A stretch of DNA of 20,174 nt from a virus. The DNA lies in IMG/VR virus record IMGVR_UViG_3300033047_000121, positions 1-20,174 of that record; one strand, given 5' to 3'. Below are positions 6,237 through 13,696 of the stretch, piece by piece (the first letter of the stretch is position 1; each line of letters starts with the position of its first letter). Both the position numbers and the translations under genes were made by a program. Below the pieces are notes generated by a model. That model searched no databases and was not told the origin of the DNA. It saw only the letters and a list, made by a program, of their open reading frames with translations.

Positions 6237-8626
6237 AGATCTTTAACCGACTCGCCGCTGCGGCGCAGACGCTGGTGCGCGGCCCCGTGCCGTTTAGCCG
6301 CTGGCTTAACGGTGTTAGCGCCGGCCGTCGTGGCGGCCCAAGCGAGCCATCCAACGAAGTCGTTCCCGTCCGCACCTGCGTGGAGTACATCGCCAAGGCG
6401 GTCGGCTCGATGCCGTTTCGCGTCTCAACCCCCGACGACCAGGTCATCGAAACAGGCCCCATCGCCCGGCTCGCTCAACGGCCTAACGACAAGCAAGGCA
6501 TCGTCGAGTTTTGGACCGACGCTGTCGCGTTCTCGCTGCTGTTTGGTCGGTGCCATTTTTTGATTGAAGGCACCACTATCCACGACCTGCAGGTCCGCGT
6601 CATCAACCCGCTGCTGATGGATCCCGTCATCGGCGGCGGCGAACTGCTGGGCTGGGACTACACCCCGCGATCAGGCCCAAAAATCCGCCTCGACCTCGAC
6701 GAAGTCCATACCGTCGTGCAGCCTGACTACCACAACCCTCGTGAGTCTTGGCGCGGTGTTAGCCCCTGCCGAGCGGCGGAGATGGCCATCCGCCAGTACT
6801 ACAAAAGCGACGTCGCCAACGAATCGAGCCTCGACAACGACGTGCAGCCAGCGGGCGCGGTTTCGACCGAGCAGAACCTGACCGAGCCGCAGGAACGGGC
6901 GCTCCGCAGCCAACTCCAAGCCGAGCACGCGGGCAGCCGCAACCGCCGCAAGATCATGCTGCTCCAGGGCGGACTGACCTGGCAGAGCATGTCGGCGAGT
7001 TTTTCAGAGATGGAGTTTATGAAGGGGCGTGCGTTTAGCCGCGAAGACATCTGCGCTTCGTTTGGCCTCAAAGCGATCCTTTTCTTTTCCCAATCCGGCG
7101 CGGGCATGAACGACGACCAGGCCAAGGCTGCCTCGATCCACGCCCACGAAAACGTAGTACGCCCGCTCGCCCGCCGCTTGGCCGAAGAATACACCTGTGC
7201 CGTGCTAGACCGCCTGCGCAGCGATCGCAGCCTTACCCTCCGCCACGGGATGCGTGGCGAGTGGAAGATGCGGCAGATGACCGGCGGCCAGCGACGCTCG
7301 AAAGCCTACGCCCAATCACGTGACGCGGCGCTCGCGCAAGAAAGAATTGCCTTGGCGTGGTTCGATGACACGGGCGAAGCCGTCACCATCCAATCGTTCC
7401 TCGACCAGGCCGAAGCGGCCCGCACATGGAACTCGATCGGCGTACCGCTCAACCAAATCCTCGACGCCACCGCCGCGCCGTTCGAGAAGCTCGCAAGCGG
7501 CGACGTGCCTCGCATTGCCGTGGGCATGGTCGATGCCCGCGAAACCGATACCTCCCCCGGAAGCACCGATCCAGACGGAAGCCTTCCCACCCCGGAACTC
7601 GTCGACCCCACCCCCGACCCCGGAAGTGGAAGCGAAAGCGCAGGCAAAAAATCCAGTGAGCGATCGGCGTTCCGGGGGTTGACCGAAGCCCAACTCGCCG
7701 CGACGTGGCAGATCCTGCGGGCGCAATCGGCGGCGGTCGAAAGACAATTCATCGGACCCTACAGCTCGCATCTGATGAAGCTCCGGGTCGAAGTCCTGGC
7801 TAACGTCAAACGGCTCGACCCCGGCCGCCCCGAGATCGATCGCGTCGCCGGCATTAAAACCGTCAATCTCCACTTCGTGGACGACCAAGGTCGGCCCCAG
7901 CGCGAAATCGTCCGTCTTAGCCGACAACAACGCGACCTGCTCGGCGAGCTGCTCTTCGATCTCCGTCTTGCGACGGACGGCCGATGGAAGATCGTCGGGA
8001 AGTACCTCAAGGCTGGGATTCAAGCCGGCGGCGAGCAGTCGATGGCCGAGGCTGCCGCCGGCGAAGGGTCGCCCAAGGCGTCGCTGTTTAACCTGGCTGA
8101 CCCCGACGTGGCCGATGCGATGACCAGCCGCAAGTTTGCGATCGCGGGCCTCACCAACGATCAGCGTGATCGCCTCCGCGTGGTGATGGCTCGGGGCTTG
8201 GCGGCTGGCAAGACCACGCGAGAGCTCGCCGAAATCGTTCGCACTCAATTTAACATTGAAGGTAGGCGGGCCAAAACCGTCGCATTCCAAGAATCGGGCG
8301 TCGCGGTCGAGCAGGGCCGACAGCTAGGCCGGCAGCAAGCCGGCGTCCCCATGAAGAGTTGGTTGTGGAGCCGCAAAGAAACCGGCCGCAAGTCGCACGG
8401 CCGCACCGAAACCGCCACCCTTGAAACCCCCGTCCCGGTCGATCAAGACTTCACGATCGCGGGCACGTCGATCACCTGCCCGCACCCTCGGGCCACCGGC
8501 TTCGCCGAGCACGACATCAACTGCGGCTGCACAACCATCAGCCGTTACCCAGGCGACCGCGTCCGCGACCTCGCGGTGCTGCGGTTTGTCGCGGGCCTCG
8601 CCCCCAAGGAGCCGCCCCCCTTATGA
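6233..8626 (+). CDS. Portal protein fused to a MuF/SPP1 gp7-like minor head domain
   Basis: A 797-residue fusion, started at ATG 6233 behind GGGGAGG. Residues ~1-435 are an HK97-type portal: VEYIAKAVGSMPFRV, a PLL-type NPLLMDPVI strand, the GVSPCRAAEMAI motif, and AFSREDICASFGLKAILF, typical of the family. The portal forms the dodecameric DNA channel at the capsid vertex and docks the terminase. Residues ~440-482 are a Pro/Gly/Ser-rich linker built from the dispersed CCGGAAG repeat. Residues ~485-797 match the Mu F/SPP1 gp7 minor head layout: a helical region, GLTNDQRDRLRVVMARGLAAG, TRELAEIVRTQF, then a C-terminal part with CPHPRATGF and a HDINCGCT strand. MuF proteins bind the portal and can be delivered with DNA. 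The fusion replaces the usual two adjacent genes. Confidence 0.9.
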   Translation: MKIFNRLAAAAQTLVRGPVPFSRWLNGVSAGRRGGPSEPSNEVVPVRTCVEYIAKAVGSMPFRVSTPDDQVIETGPIARLAQRPNDKQGIVEFWTDAVAFSLLFGRCHFLIEGTTIHDLQVRVINPLLMDPVIGGGELLGWDYTPRSGPKIRLDLDEVHTVVQPDYHNPRESWRGVSPCRAAEMAIRQYYKSDVANESSLDNDVQPAGAVSTEQNLTEPQERALRSQLQAEHAGSRNRRKIMLLQGGLTWQSMSASFSEMEFMKGRAFSREDICASFGLKAILFFSQSGAGMNDDQAKAASIHAHENVVRPLARRLAEEYTCAVLDRLRSDRSLTLRHGMRGEWKMRQMTGGQRRSKAYAQSRDAALAQERIALAWFDDTGEAVTIQSFLDQAEAARTWNSIGVPLNQILDATAAPFEKLASGDVPRIAVGMVDARETDTSPGSTDPDGSLPTPELVDPTPDPGSGSESAGKKSSERSAFRGLTEAQLAATWQILRAQSAAVERQFIGPYSSHLMKLRVEVLANVKRLDPGRPEIDRVAGIKTVNLHFVDDQGRPQREIVRLSRQQRDLLGELLFDLRLATDGRWKIVGKYLKAGIQAGGEQSMAEAAAGEGSPKASLFNLADPDVADAMTSRKFAIAGLTNDQRDRLRVVMARGLAAGKTTRELAEIVRTQFNIEGRRAKTVAFQESGVAVEQGRQLGRQQAGVPMKSWLWSRKETGRKSHGRTETATLETPVPVDQDFTIAGTSITCPHPRATGFAEHDINCGCTTISRYPGDRVRDLAVLRFVAGLAPKEPPPL
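7554..7678 (+). repeat. Cluster of CCCCGGAAG repeats in the portal-MuF linker
   Basis: Copies at 7554-7563 (CCCCCGGAAG), near 7574 (GACGGAAG), 7590-7597 (CCCCGGAA) and 7618-7626 (CCCCGGAAG), plus an inverted copy TTCCGGGGG at 7670-7678. Several are read as CCC GGA AGC/AGT (Pro-Gly-Ser). The cluster coincides exactly with the low-complexity linker between the two domains. Confidence 0.6.
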
Positions 8627-9468
8627 GCAAGCGCCAATACATCATGCCCAACGGCAGCCTCGTCGAAGCCCCCGCGCCTCGCTCAAAGACCTTCGCGTTT
8701 TTGGAGCAGCGGATCCTCGGCCTCGACCTCGAAGCGCGCACGATTGAGGCCGTGGTCAGCACCGCCGCCCTCGACAGCTACCGCGAGAGCGTCCTGCCCG
8801 GCGCGTTTACGAAACGCTTGCCCAGCCGGTTTAACAAAAACGCGCCGCTGATCGCTGGCCACGTCTACCACGCCGAAGACGGCACGCCCGGCAAGATCGG
8901 AGAGTGGATCGAGATGGGCGTGCGTGAGGTGCCCGGTCTGGGCATGGCCCTTGTAGGCAAGGCCAAGATTTTCAAGGGCTACCCGCTCGCGGATACCTGC
9001 TGGCAGATCATGACCCAGAGCCAGTCGCTCGCGTTTAGCGTCGGCTGGCTCACCCATGCTTGGGAGATGCAGGAGCGCACCGAGGACGACAAGACGTTCA
9101 AGGTGCGGGTCTACACCGACGTTGAGTTGGTTGAGGTGTCGTTCGTGACGGTGCCGGCCAACCCCGAGGCGGTGGTTCAGGCATCGATCGAGGCCCAACG
9201 AGACTCGGAGCGGCAGTCCTCCTCGGCCGACGCGATCGCCAAAGCCCTCGCAAATATCGATGCCCGGCTCACTGGCATGGCGAAGCTGATTGACACGATT
9301 ACATCGGACCTCGACGTCGAGCCCGGTAGCAAGTTGCACGAGCTGGTGATGAGCACCTGCCGGCAGATGCAAGGCTGCGGTTTACACGACGGCGACGGTT
9401 TGGACGGCGCTCAAGACGAGTCGGGGGATGCCGGGGGGCACCCCGCAATGAAGTACCTCGGCCTCTGA
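8623..9468 (+). CDS. HK97-family prohead protease (U35)
   Basis: A 281-residue protein. The N-terminal ~185 residues match caudoviral prohead proteases of the U35 type: LDLEARTIEAVVST, ESVLPGAFTKRL, NAPLIAGHVYH with candidate catalytic His80, SLAFSVGW with candidate Ser139, and VEVSFVTVPANPEA at the domain end. It cleaves the scaffold and the N-terminal delta region of the capsid protein during head maturation, and probably itself. The remaining ~95 residues are helical and charged (ADAIAKALANIDARLTG) and could supply a scaffold function, since no separate scaffold gene exists between protease and capsid. It starts with an ATGA overlap after the portal stop; AAGGAG lies ~10 bases upstream. 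Confidence 0.9.
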   Translation: MSKRQYIMPNGSLVEAPAPRSKTFAFLEQRILGLDLEARTIEAVVSTAALDSYRESVLPGAFTKRLPSRFNKNAPLIAGHVYHAEDGTPGKIGEWIEMGVREVPGLGMALVGKAKIFKGYPLADTCWQIMTQSQSLAFSVGWLTHAWEMQERTEDDKTFKVRVYTDVELVEVSFVTVPANPEAVVQASIEAQRDSERQSSSADAIAKALANIDARLTGMAKLIDTITSDLDVEPGSKLHELVMSTCRQMQGCGLHDGDGLDGAQDESGDAGGHPAMKYLGL

Positions 9469-9478
9469 TTGGCCGGGT

Positions 9479-9500
9479 TCCGGGGGCGGGATTCCGGGGG
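9479..9500 (-). repeat. Dispersed repeat, two inverted copies before the capsid gene
   Basis: TTCCGGGGG at 9479-9487 and 9492-9500, followed by CGGGGCGGGGG. The minus-strand reading is CCCCCGGAA. It fills the first part of the 98-base spacer between protease and capsid genes, ahead of an AT-rich stretch that leads to the capsid ribosome site. Confidence 0.6.
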
Positions 9501-9566
9501 CGGGGCGGGGGAAGAGAAAGTTTTATTTACGCATCCAATTTCAACATCGAACCAAGGAAACAGACC

Positions 9567-10853
9567 ATGCCAGCAATTTCTGAACGCGGACAAAAGTTTA
9601 TGGACGAACTCATCGCTCACGCCGACGAAGGCCGCAGCTTCTCCGACGCGGTGGCTCACGTCGCCCAAGACGTCGACGGCGAGACTGACGTCAAGGCGAT
9701 GGGGCTCGCCATCAAACAGCTCGAAGAAAAAACCGTTGCCGAACAGTCCGGCAAAATCAAGGCTCTCGAAACCCGGCTCCAGAAGTCCGAGCGGCTCGCG
9801 TTTAACGGCAGCGGTCAGTATCGCGGCGCGTTTTCCACCGAAGACCACGCCCGAGCGTTTGGGCTGCTGGTGATCGCCAAGACCCAAAGCGCCGAATGGG
9901 CGCGGGACGCCCTCAAGAGCGAGCACAAAGACCTCTACGACGCGGCGGTCAAAAACAAGGTGTTCACTTCCACCACCGCCGCCGCCGTCATTCCGCAGGT
10001 GTGGATCTCCGTCATGGAGAACCTCCTCGAAGACCACGGGGTCTTCGAGCGCAACGCGCTGACCATCCCCATGACCGCCGTCACCGTCACCTACAGCAAG
10101 AAGACCGGTCGAGTGTCGGCCGCCCCGATGTCCGAAGGCGGCGCAGCCAACTCCGGGCAGCCCTCGATCGAAGCGCGTGAACTTACCGCTCGCAAGTGGG
10201 GGGCGTACACCGAGATTAACAGCGAAGCGGAAGAAGACTCCATCGTCGCACTCGCCGAGTTCGTCGCCGCCGACATGGCCGAGGCTCACGCCCTGGCTGT
10301 GGACGAGGCGGGGTTCCTCGGCGATGGCACCGGGACGTACAACAGTATCACCGGCGTCATGAACGCCCTGAACGCAGGGGCGATCCTCGCGGCGGGGACC
10401 AGCGCTTGGGGCGGCTATACCCTCCAAGACTTCGCCGAAGTCGTCGGCCGGTGCGTGACCAAAACCTTCGGCGGTCTGGGGATGCCCAAGTGGTATTGCA
10501 GCCACGCCTTCTTCTGGCAGGTGATGGCCCCGCTGCAGCTCGCCGCTGGCGGAAACATCGTCGCCGACATCGGCCGTGGCCCGGTCATGCGGTTCCTCGG
10601 CTTCGACGTTGAGGCCACGCAGGTCTTGCCGAGCACCGCCGCCGCCAGCCAGAAGCCGCTTGTGTTTGGCAACCTCCGACGCGGCGCTGCGTTCGGTGCG
10701 CGTCGCGGCCTCATGGTCAAGTCGAGCGAGCATTTCAAGTTCGCCAACGACCAGACGGCGATGCTCTCGACGCGCCGCTTCGATATCGACGTCCACGCTA
10801 CGGGCGACGCGACCAACGCCGAGACGCTCGTGGCCATGCAGACCGCCGCATAA
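9567..10853 (+). CDS. HK97-fold major capsid protein
   Basis: A 428-residue protein started at ATG 9567 with ribosome site AAGGAAA at 9554-9560. The first ~85 residues are helical and charged (KAMGLAIKQLEEKTVAEQ, KALETRLQKSERL), typical of the delta/scaffold region removed by the prohead protease. The mature region holds HK97-like features: the start VFTSTTAAAVIPQVW, then SIMENLL-type N-arm, TVTYSKKTGRVSAAPMSEGG in the E-loop zone, ARKWGAYTEINSEAEEDS, a P-domain helix (LAEFVAADMAEAHALAVDEAG), GDGTGTYNSITGVMNA, and a C-terminal strand (TAMLSTRRFDIDVHA). It forms the icosahedral shell. The gene stands alone behind spacers on both sides, which fits high expression. Confidence 0.93.
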   Translation: MPAISERGQKFMDELIAHADEGRSFSDAVAHVAQDVDGETDVKAMGLAIKQLEEKTVAEQSGKIKALETRLQKSERLAFNGSGQYRGAFSTEDHARAFGLLVIAKTQSAEWARDALKSEHKDLYDAAVKNKVFTSTTAAAVIPQVWISVMENLLEDHGVFERNALTIPMTAVTVTYSKKTGRVSAAPMSEGGAANSGQPSIEARELTARKWGAYTEINSEAEEDSIVALAEFVAADMAEAHALAVDEAGFLGDGTGTYNSITGVMNALNAGAILAAGTSAWGGYTLQDFAEVVGRCVTKTFGGLGMPKWYCSHAFFWQVMAPLQLAAGGNIVADIGRGPVMRFLGFDVEATQVLPSTAAASQKPLVFGNLRRGAAFGARRGLMVKSSEHFKFANDQTAMLSTRRFDIDVHATGDATNAETLVAMQTAA

Positions 10854-10879
10854 GCCATCCAACAACAGCCCCGCGACAT

Positions 10880-10903
10880 CCCGCCCCCGCTCGGGGCGGG
10901 TTT
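10880..10903 (+). terminator. GC-rich hairpin after the capsid gene
   Basis: An 8-base perfect stem, CCCGCCCC (10880-10887) with GGGGCGGG (10893-10900), a 5-base loop, then only TTT. It is a weak rho-independent terminator or, more likely, an mRNA end-stabilising or partial attenuating structure that lets capsid transcripts outnumber downstream ones. Confidence 0.55.
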
Positions 10904-10942
10904 CGAGCGGCTCTTGAAACCCCACTGAACTAAGGAAAAACC

Positions 10943-11326
10943 ATGCCCAACAAAGAACAACTCACTAAAACCGCCTCCAGCCTCGGCATCGAGATCGATC
11001 CCCAGTGGTCTAACAAGGAGATCCAAGCGGCCATCAATGGCCGCAAGAAACGAGGCTCGTCCAGCGACAGCCCGGCGGAGCGTCGGCGAGGAGAACTCCT
11101 AGCCAGCGCCTCCGACCTCGGCATCAAGGACGCCGACGAACTCGACACGCCTACTTTGGAAGCCGCCGTCGACGACGCCTCCGAAGAACGTGTCACGATC
11201 GACGTACACATGACCGTCACCACGATCAAATCGATCGAGGTCAAATCCGGTCGGCAAACCGTTACCGCTGCCGAGCTCGCGGCCTCGGGACTCGAACCTC
11301 GTCACTACACCCGCGTGGGGGAATGA
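10943..11326 (+). CDS. Small head-region protein with two HeH/SAP-like repeats
   Basis: A 127-residue protein with ribosome site TAAGGAAAAA before ATG 10943. It contains an internal duplication: LTKTASSLGIEIDPQWSNKE-IQAAIN (about residues 6-33) and LLASASDLGIKDADELDTP-TLEAAV (about 51-76). Each copy reads as helix, LGI, extended part, helix, like the helix-extension-helix (SAP/HeH/Rho-N-like) modules common in proteins just after phage capsid genes. These modules often bind nucleic acid or partner proteins. The C-terminal ~45 residues are beta-like (TIDVHMTVTTIKSIEVKSG) and may attach to the capsid. A head-completion or capsid accessory role is inference. Confidence 0.7.
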   Translation: MPNKEQLTKTASSLGIEIDPQWSNKEIQAAINGRKKRGSSSDSPAERRRGELLASASDLGIKDADELDTPTLEAAVDDASEERVTIDVHMTVTTIKSIEVKSGRQTVTAAELAASGLEPRHYTRVGE

Positions 11327-11484
11327 CCAAACAGGTAAGCCGTGAGAGCCCTGGGAAGTGGTCGAAGTCATTCGCCGACCCGCGTCTGAAATTGGCGCTC
11401 AATACTGCCGCCACCAGCCCCAGGCGGTGCCCGATCCACGGCGGGGCTTTTTATCAAAACCACCCTCGGAAGTCAGAACTCTAA
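11323..11484 (+). CDS. Possible 53-residue protein overlapping a terminator
   Basis: A short frame that begins with an ATGA overlap on the previous stop and encodes MTKQVSRESPGKW..., ending HPRKSEL. It is basic, with one CPIHGG motif and no recognisable family. The stop-start overlap matches the coupling seen in this operon, but the candidate terminator at 11416-11452 lies inside it, so it may be chance or a minor product. Confidence 0.35.
   Translation: MTKQVSRESPGKWSKSFADPRLKLALNTAATSPRRCPIHGGAFYQNHPRKSEL
11416..11452 (+). terminator. Rho-independent terminator-like hairpin
   Basis: AGCCCC (11416-11421) pairs with GGGGCT (11443-11448), directly followed by a T run (11448-11452). The 21-base loop contains further pairing potential (CGGTG / CCACGG region). 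It sits between the head accessory gene and the next small gene, consistent with transcriptional tuning between the head and connector modules. Confidence 0.5.
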
Positions 11485-11504
11485 ACCAACCCGGAAAAAG
11501 AACC

Positions 11505-11735
11505 ATGAAAATCTCCATCCTCAAACACACCACCGACAACAACGGCGTGGGCTGGACCCCAGGCATGATCATCGAGACCACCGCCGAAGAACTCAAGGAG
11601 CGCGGCGTGCCCCCGGAAAATTACTACGTCCACGACGTGCCCCCGGGACTCTCCAAGGCCGACCCAAAGCCCGGCGAGGTCCGCACCGCCGACGTCAAGC
11701 CCGCCGACACCACCACCAAGAAGAAAAAAAAGTAA
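11505..11735 (+). CDS. Small phage protein with a lysine-rich tail
   Basis: A 76-residue protein from ATG 11505, with GGAAAAAGAA as a plausible ribosome site. The N-terminal ~45 residues (MKISILKHTTDNNGVGW, PGMIIETTAEELKERGVPP) look like a compact alpha/beta domain of the kind often found between phage capsid and connector genes. The C-terminus is low-complexity, ending in six consecutive lysines. No family recognised. Two CCCCCGG motifs are embedded in it (near 11610 and 11643). Confidence 0.65.
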   Translation: MKISILKHTTDNNGVGWTPGMIIETTAEELKERGVPPENYYVHDVPPGLSKADPKPGEVRTADVKPADTTTKKKKK

Positions 11736-11743
11736 CGGCTCCG

Positions 11744-11872
11744 GTGCGATTGGATAACGCCATAAACAAACGCTTGAAGAAGTATGAGTTTTGGGAGGGG
11801 CAGAACCCACGCCCACCCGAGAAGAACACGCCACCACCGCCACCACCGCCACGAAACCCTCCCGCCAAGTAA
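11744..11872 (+). CDS. 42-residue proline-rich small protein
   Basis: A GTG-started frame. The first part (MRLDNAINKRLKKYEFWEG) is a plausible amphipathic basic helix. The second part is proline-rich, with a run of seven Pro. It fits neatly between the flanking genes: it starts 8 bases after the previous stop and ends 3 bases before the next ATG. No family is known to me. No strong ribosome site, so it may be translated by re-initiation. Confidence 0.5.
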   Translation: MRLDNAINKRLKKYEFWEGQNPRPPEKNTPPPPPPPRNPPAK

Positions 11873-11875
11873 ACC

Positions 11876-12505
11876 ATGCCCAACGCCCTAGCCAAACTCG
11901 ATGACCTTAAAGCCGCGCTCGGATTTTCCGGCGCGGCCGAAGACGCTCTGCTCACGCAGCTGCTGGTGGACGCCACCTCCGCCGCCGCGAGGCTGGTGGG
12001 TTTGCCCACGCTTATGCGTGCGGTCAACATCATCGAATACCCACGGCCCGACCTCTACGGCTCGCCCGTGGTCCAGCTCGATCGCTACCCGATCGAATCG
12101 ATCACCAGCCTCAAGCTCGCGGGATACACCACCAACAGCGACGGCTTCGCGCTGCTCAATTCACTGGTGGCGGACGAGGACTACAGCTTCGGCCGCGACT
12201 TCGGCGGCGTCCAGTTGTTCCGGGGCGAGGTCTTTGTCCCGTACCCCCGGGCCAACCTCGTCGTCTACACCGCCGGCTATATCGACCCCGCCGACGCCGC
12301 GCCGCCCGCCACGGCCCTTCAGTCGCCGGCGGACCTGCAACGCGCCGTCATCATCGAGGCGACCCGCCTCTACAACACCCGACGCGACGCCGGCGTTAAC
12401 AAGCTCGATGCGGGCAAAAAAACCGTGGGCCACGCCCCCGACCGAGCCGCCGTCTCCCCTGTCCTCGAAGCCGCCTGCTCGGCGCTGCGGAGGGTGTCGC
12501 TATGA
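11876..12505 (+). CDS. Head-tail connector protein (gp6-like adaptor)
   Basis: A 209-residue protein. The opening (ALAKLDDLKAALGFSGAAED, LLTQLLVDATSAAARLVG) is the helical start of phage head-tail adaptors of the HK97 gp6/YqbG-like type, which form a ring below the portal. The middle has the characteristic YP-I-SITSLKL strand (DRYPIESITSLKLAG), a later VVYTAGY strand, and a final helix (ADLQRAVIIEATRLYNTRR) where these proteins usually end. Here about 35 further residues follow. Its position directly before the neck protein supports this. Confidence 0.82.
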   Translation: MPNALAKLDDLKAALGFSGAAEDALLTQLLVDATSAAARLVGLPTLMRAVNIIEYPRPDLYGSPVVQLDRYPIESITSLKLAGYTTNSDGFALLNSLVADEDYSFGRDFGGVQLFRGEVFVPYPRANLVVYTAGYIDPADAAPPATALQSPADLQRAVIIEATRLYNTRRDAGVNKLDAGKKTVGHAPDRAAVSPVLEAACSALRRVSL

Positions 12506-13221
12506 AGCTCATCACTCAAGGACTCATCATGGCAGCCGCCGTCATCTCGATTGGGATCTCCGACGCCGGCCGCCGCGCGATCGAAGGCTGGGCCGACGCC
12601 CAGCAGCGCGTCGCCGAAGCCCTCGACCAAGGCATGGACCAAGTCCTCGCCGAGGCCGAGTCGCTCATCAAAACCGACAAGTTCTCCGGCGGGGTTAGCC
12701 CCGGCGGCGGGCAGGTCGGCATCCGCAGCGGGCAGCTCCGCCAAGACATCACCCACGACCGCACCGGGCCGCTCTCGGGCACCGTGGGCACCACCGCCCG
12801 CACAGCGCCCTACGCCCGCGCCATCCTCGGACCCGACACCACCACCATCCGGCCACGCAACGCCAAGAAGCTGTGGATCCCCGTCGCCGACAACTTGACT
12901 CCCTCGGGCATCGCACGCTTCACACCCCGCGCACTCTTCGACACGTTTGGAAAAGATCGCATCCAGATTTTTACCAGCAAAGCCGGCAACACCGTGGTCT
13001 TCGTCCGCGATGACAAAACCGACAACGGCTCGCTCTCTCGCTTCAAGCGCGACAGCAAAAAATCGGGCCGCGTCAAAGGCGACCTCAAGGGCAAGCTGAT
13101 GTTTGTGCTCAAAGACGAGGTTGTGATCCACGGCACCGACGCGCTGGCCCAAGGCGTCTTGTCCATGGGCGACCGCGCCTCGCAGATCCTTACCGGCAAG
13201 TTGCAGGAGGCGCTCGCATGA
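12502..13221 (+). CDS. Neck / head-closure protein, HK97 gp10-like
   Basis: A 239-residue protein. I keep ATG 12502 because GGAGGG lies 8-10 bases upstream and ATGA coupling is used; ATG 12529 is an alternative that would remove nine residues. Features of gp10/minor tail component-type proteins: an N-terminal long helix (GWADAQQRVAEALDQGMDQV), then a segment with RSGQLRQDITHD, then APYARAILGP (the usual AxYA-x-xxE/G motif), and beta strands toward the C-terminus. The middle region (about residues 120-205) is longer than in short homologues and contains a basic stretch (SRFKRDSKKSGRVKGDLKGK). It probably forms the interface between connector and tail. Confidence 0.72.
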   Translation: MKLITQGLIMAAAVISIGISDAGRRAIEGWADAQQRVAEALDQGMDQVLAEAESLIKTDKFSGGVSPGGGQVGIRSGQLRQDITHDRTGPLSGTVGTTARTAPYARAILGPDTTTIRPRNAKKLWIPVADNLTPSGIARFTPRALFDTFGKDRIQIFTSKAGNTVVFVRDDKTDNGSLSRFKRDSKKSGRVKGDLKGKLMFVLKDEVVIHGTDALAQGVLSMGDRASQILTGKLQEALA

Positions 13222-13685
13222 ACAGCACCACCCTCGCCCTAGTCCTTCAAGCCTTTGCTGACACCGCCCAAGCGGCCCTCGTTCAGCCCGACGCGGTCCA
13301 CGTCGGAGACGCGTCCATCGCCGACATCCAAGGGAGCGCCCGCCTCGCGGTGTTCCCTCGCGGCGATATCGGCGTCGATCAAGACGGCTTTAGCCGCCGC
13401 ACCGCCTCGGTCACCGTCAAGCTCATCGCCGTCGATGACCCCACCGACGACGTCGCCGGGGCCACGCAGCTCATCCGACTGGTCGAACGCTTCGAGCCGG
13501 TCTACTACGCGATCCTCGCCGACGCGCTGGCCAAAACCAACGGCTTCACGGACATGGACATCCTCGTCCAAGACGACCACGACCAGCCCGGCATCGTCGC
13601 CAGCGGCTTCGACAGCCACACCTCCGATCGCTACGCCACCATCGGCGCAAACTTCATTGCCAGATACAACCGCACCCAACCCTAG
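13218..13685 (+). CDS. Tail terminator / tail completion protein
   Basis: A 155-residue protein between the neck and tail tube genes, the normal place of the tail terminator (gpU/HK97 gp11-like). Alpha/beta pattern: N-terminal helix (LALVLQAFADTAQAAL), strands around ARLAVFPRGD and RRTASVTVKLIAVDD, helix (ATQLIRLVERFEPVYYAIL), and a final strand (YATIGANFIARYNR). Terminators cap the tail tube and join it to the head. The identity rests on fold pattern and synteny. The start shows an ATGA overlap at 13218 with GGAGG upstream. Confidence 0.68.
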   Translation: MNSTTLALVLQAFADTAQAALVQPDAVHVGDASIADIQGSARLAVFPRGDIGVDQDGFSRRTASVTVKLIAVDDPTDDVAGATQLIRLVERFEPVYYAILADALAKTNGFTDMDILVQDDHDQPGIVASGFDSHTSDRYATIGANFIARYNRTQP

Positions 13686-13696
13686 GAGACCCTCTC

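Noticed and set aside
7316-8290. A 324-codon minus-strand frame opposite the portal-MuF gene
   Set aside because: Composition mirrors the plus-strand gene, no domain is recognisable, and the plus strand has clear portal/MuF motifs.
9411-10925. A 504-codon open frame on the minus strand opposite the capsid gene
   Set aside because: It is antisense to a clear HK97-type capsid gene. Long antisense frames are common in GC-rich genes with C/G-ending codons; it has no recognisable family.
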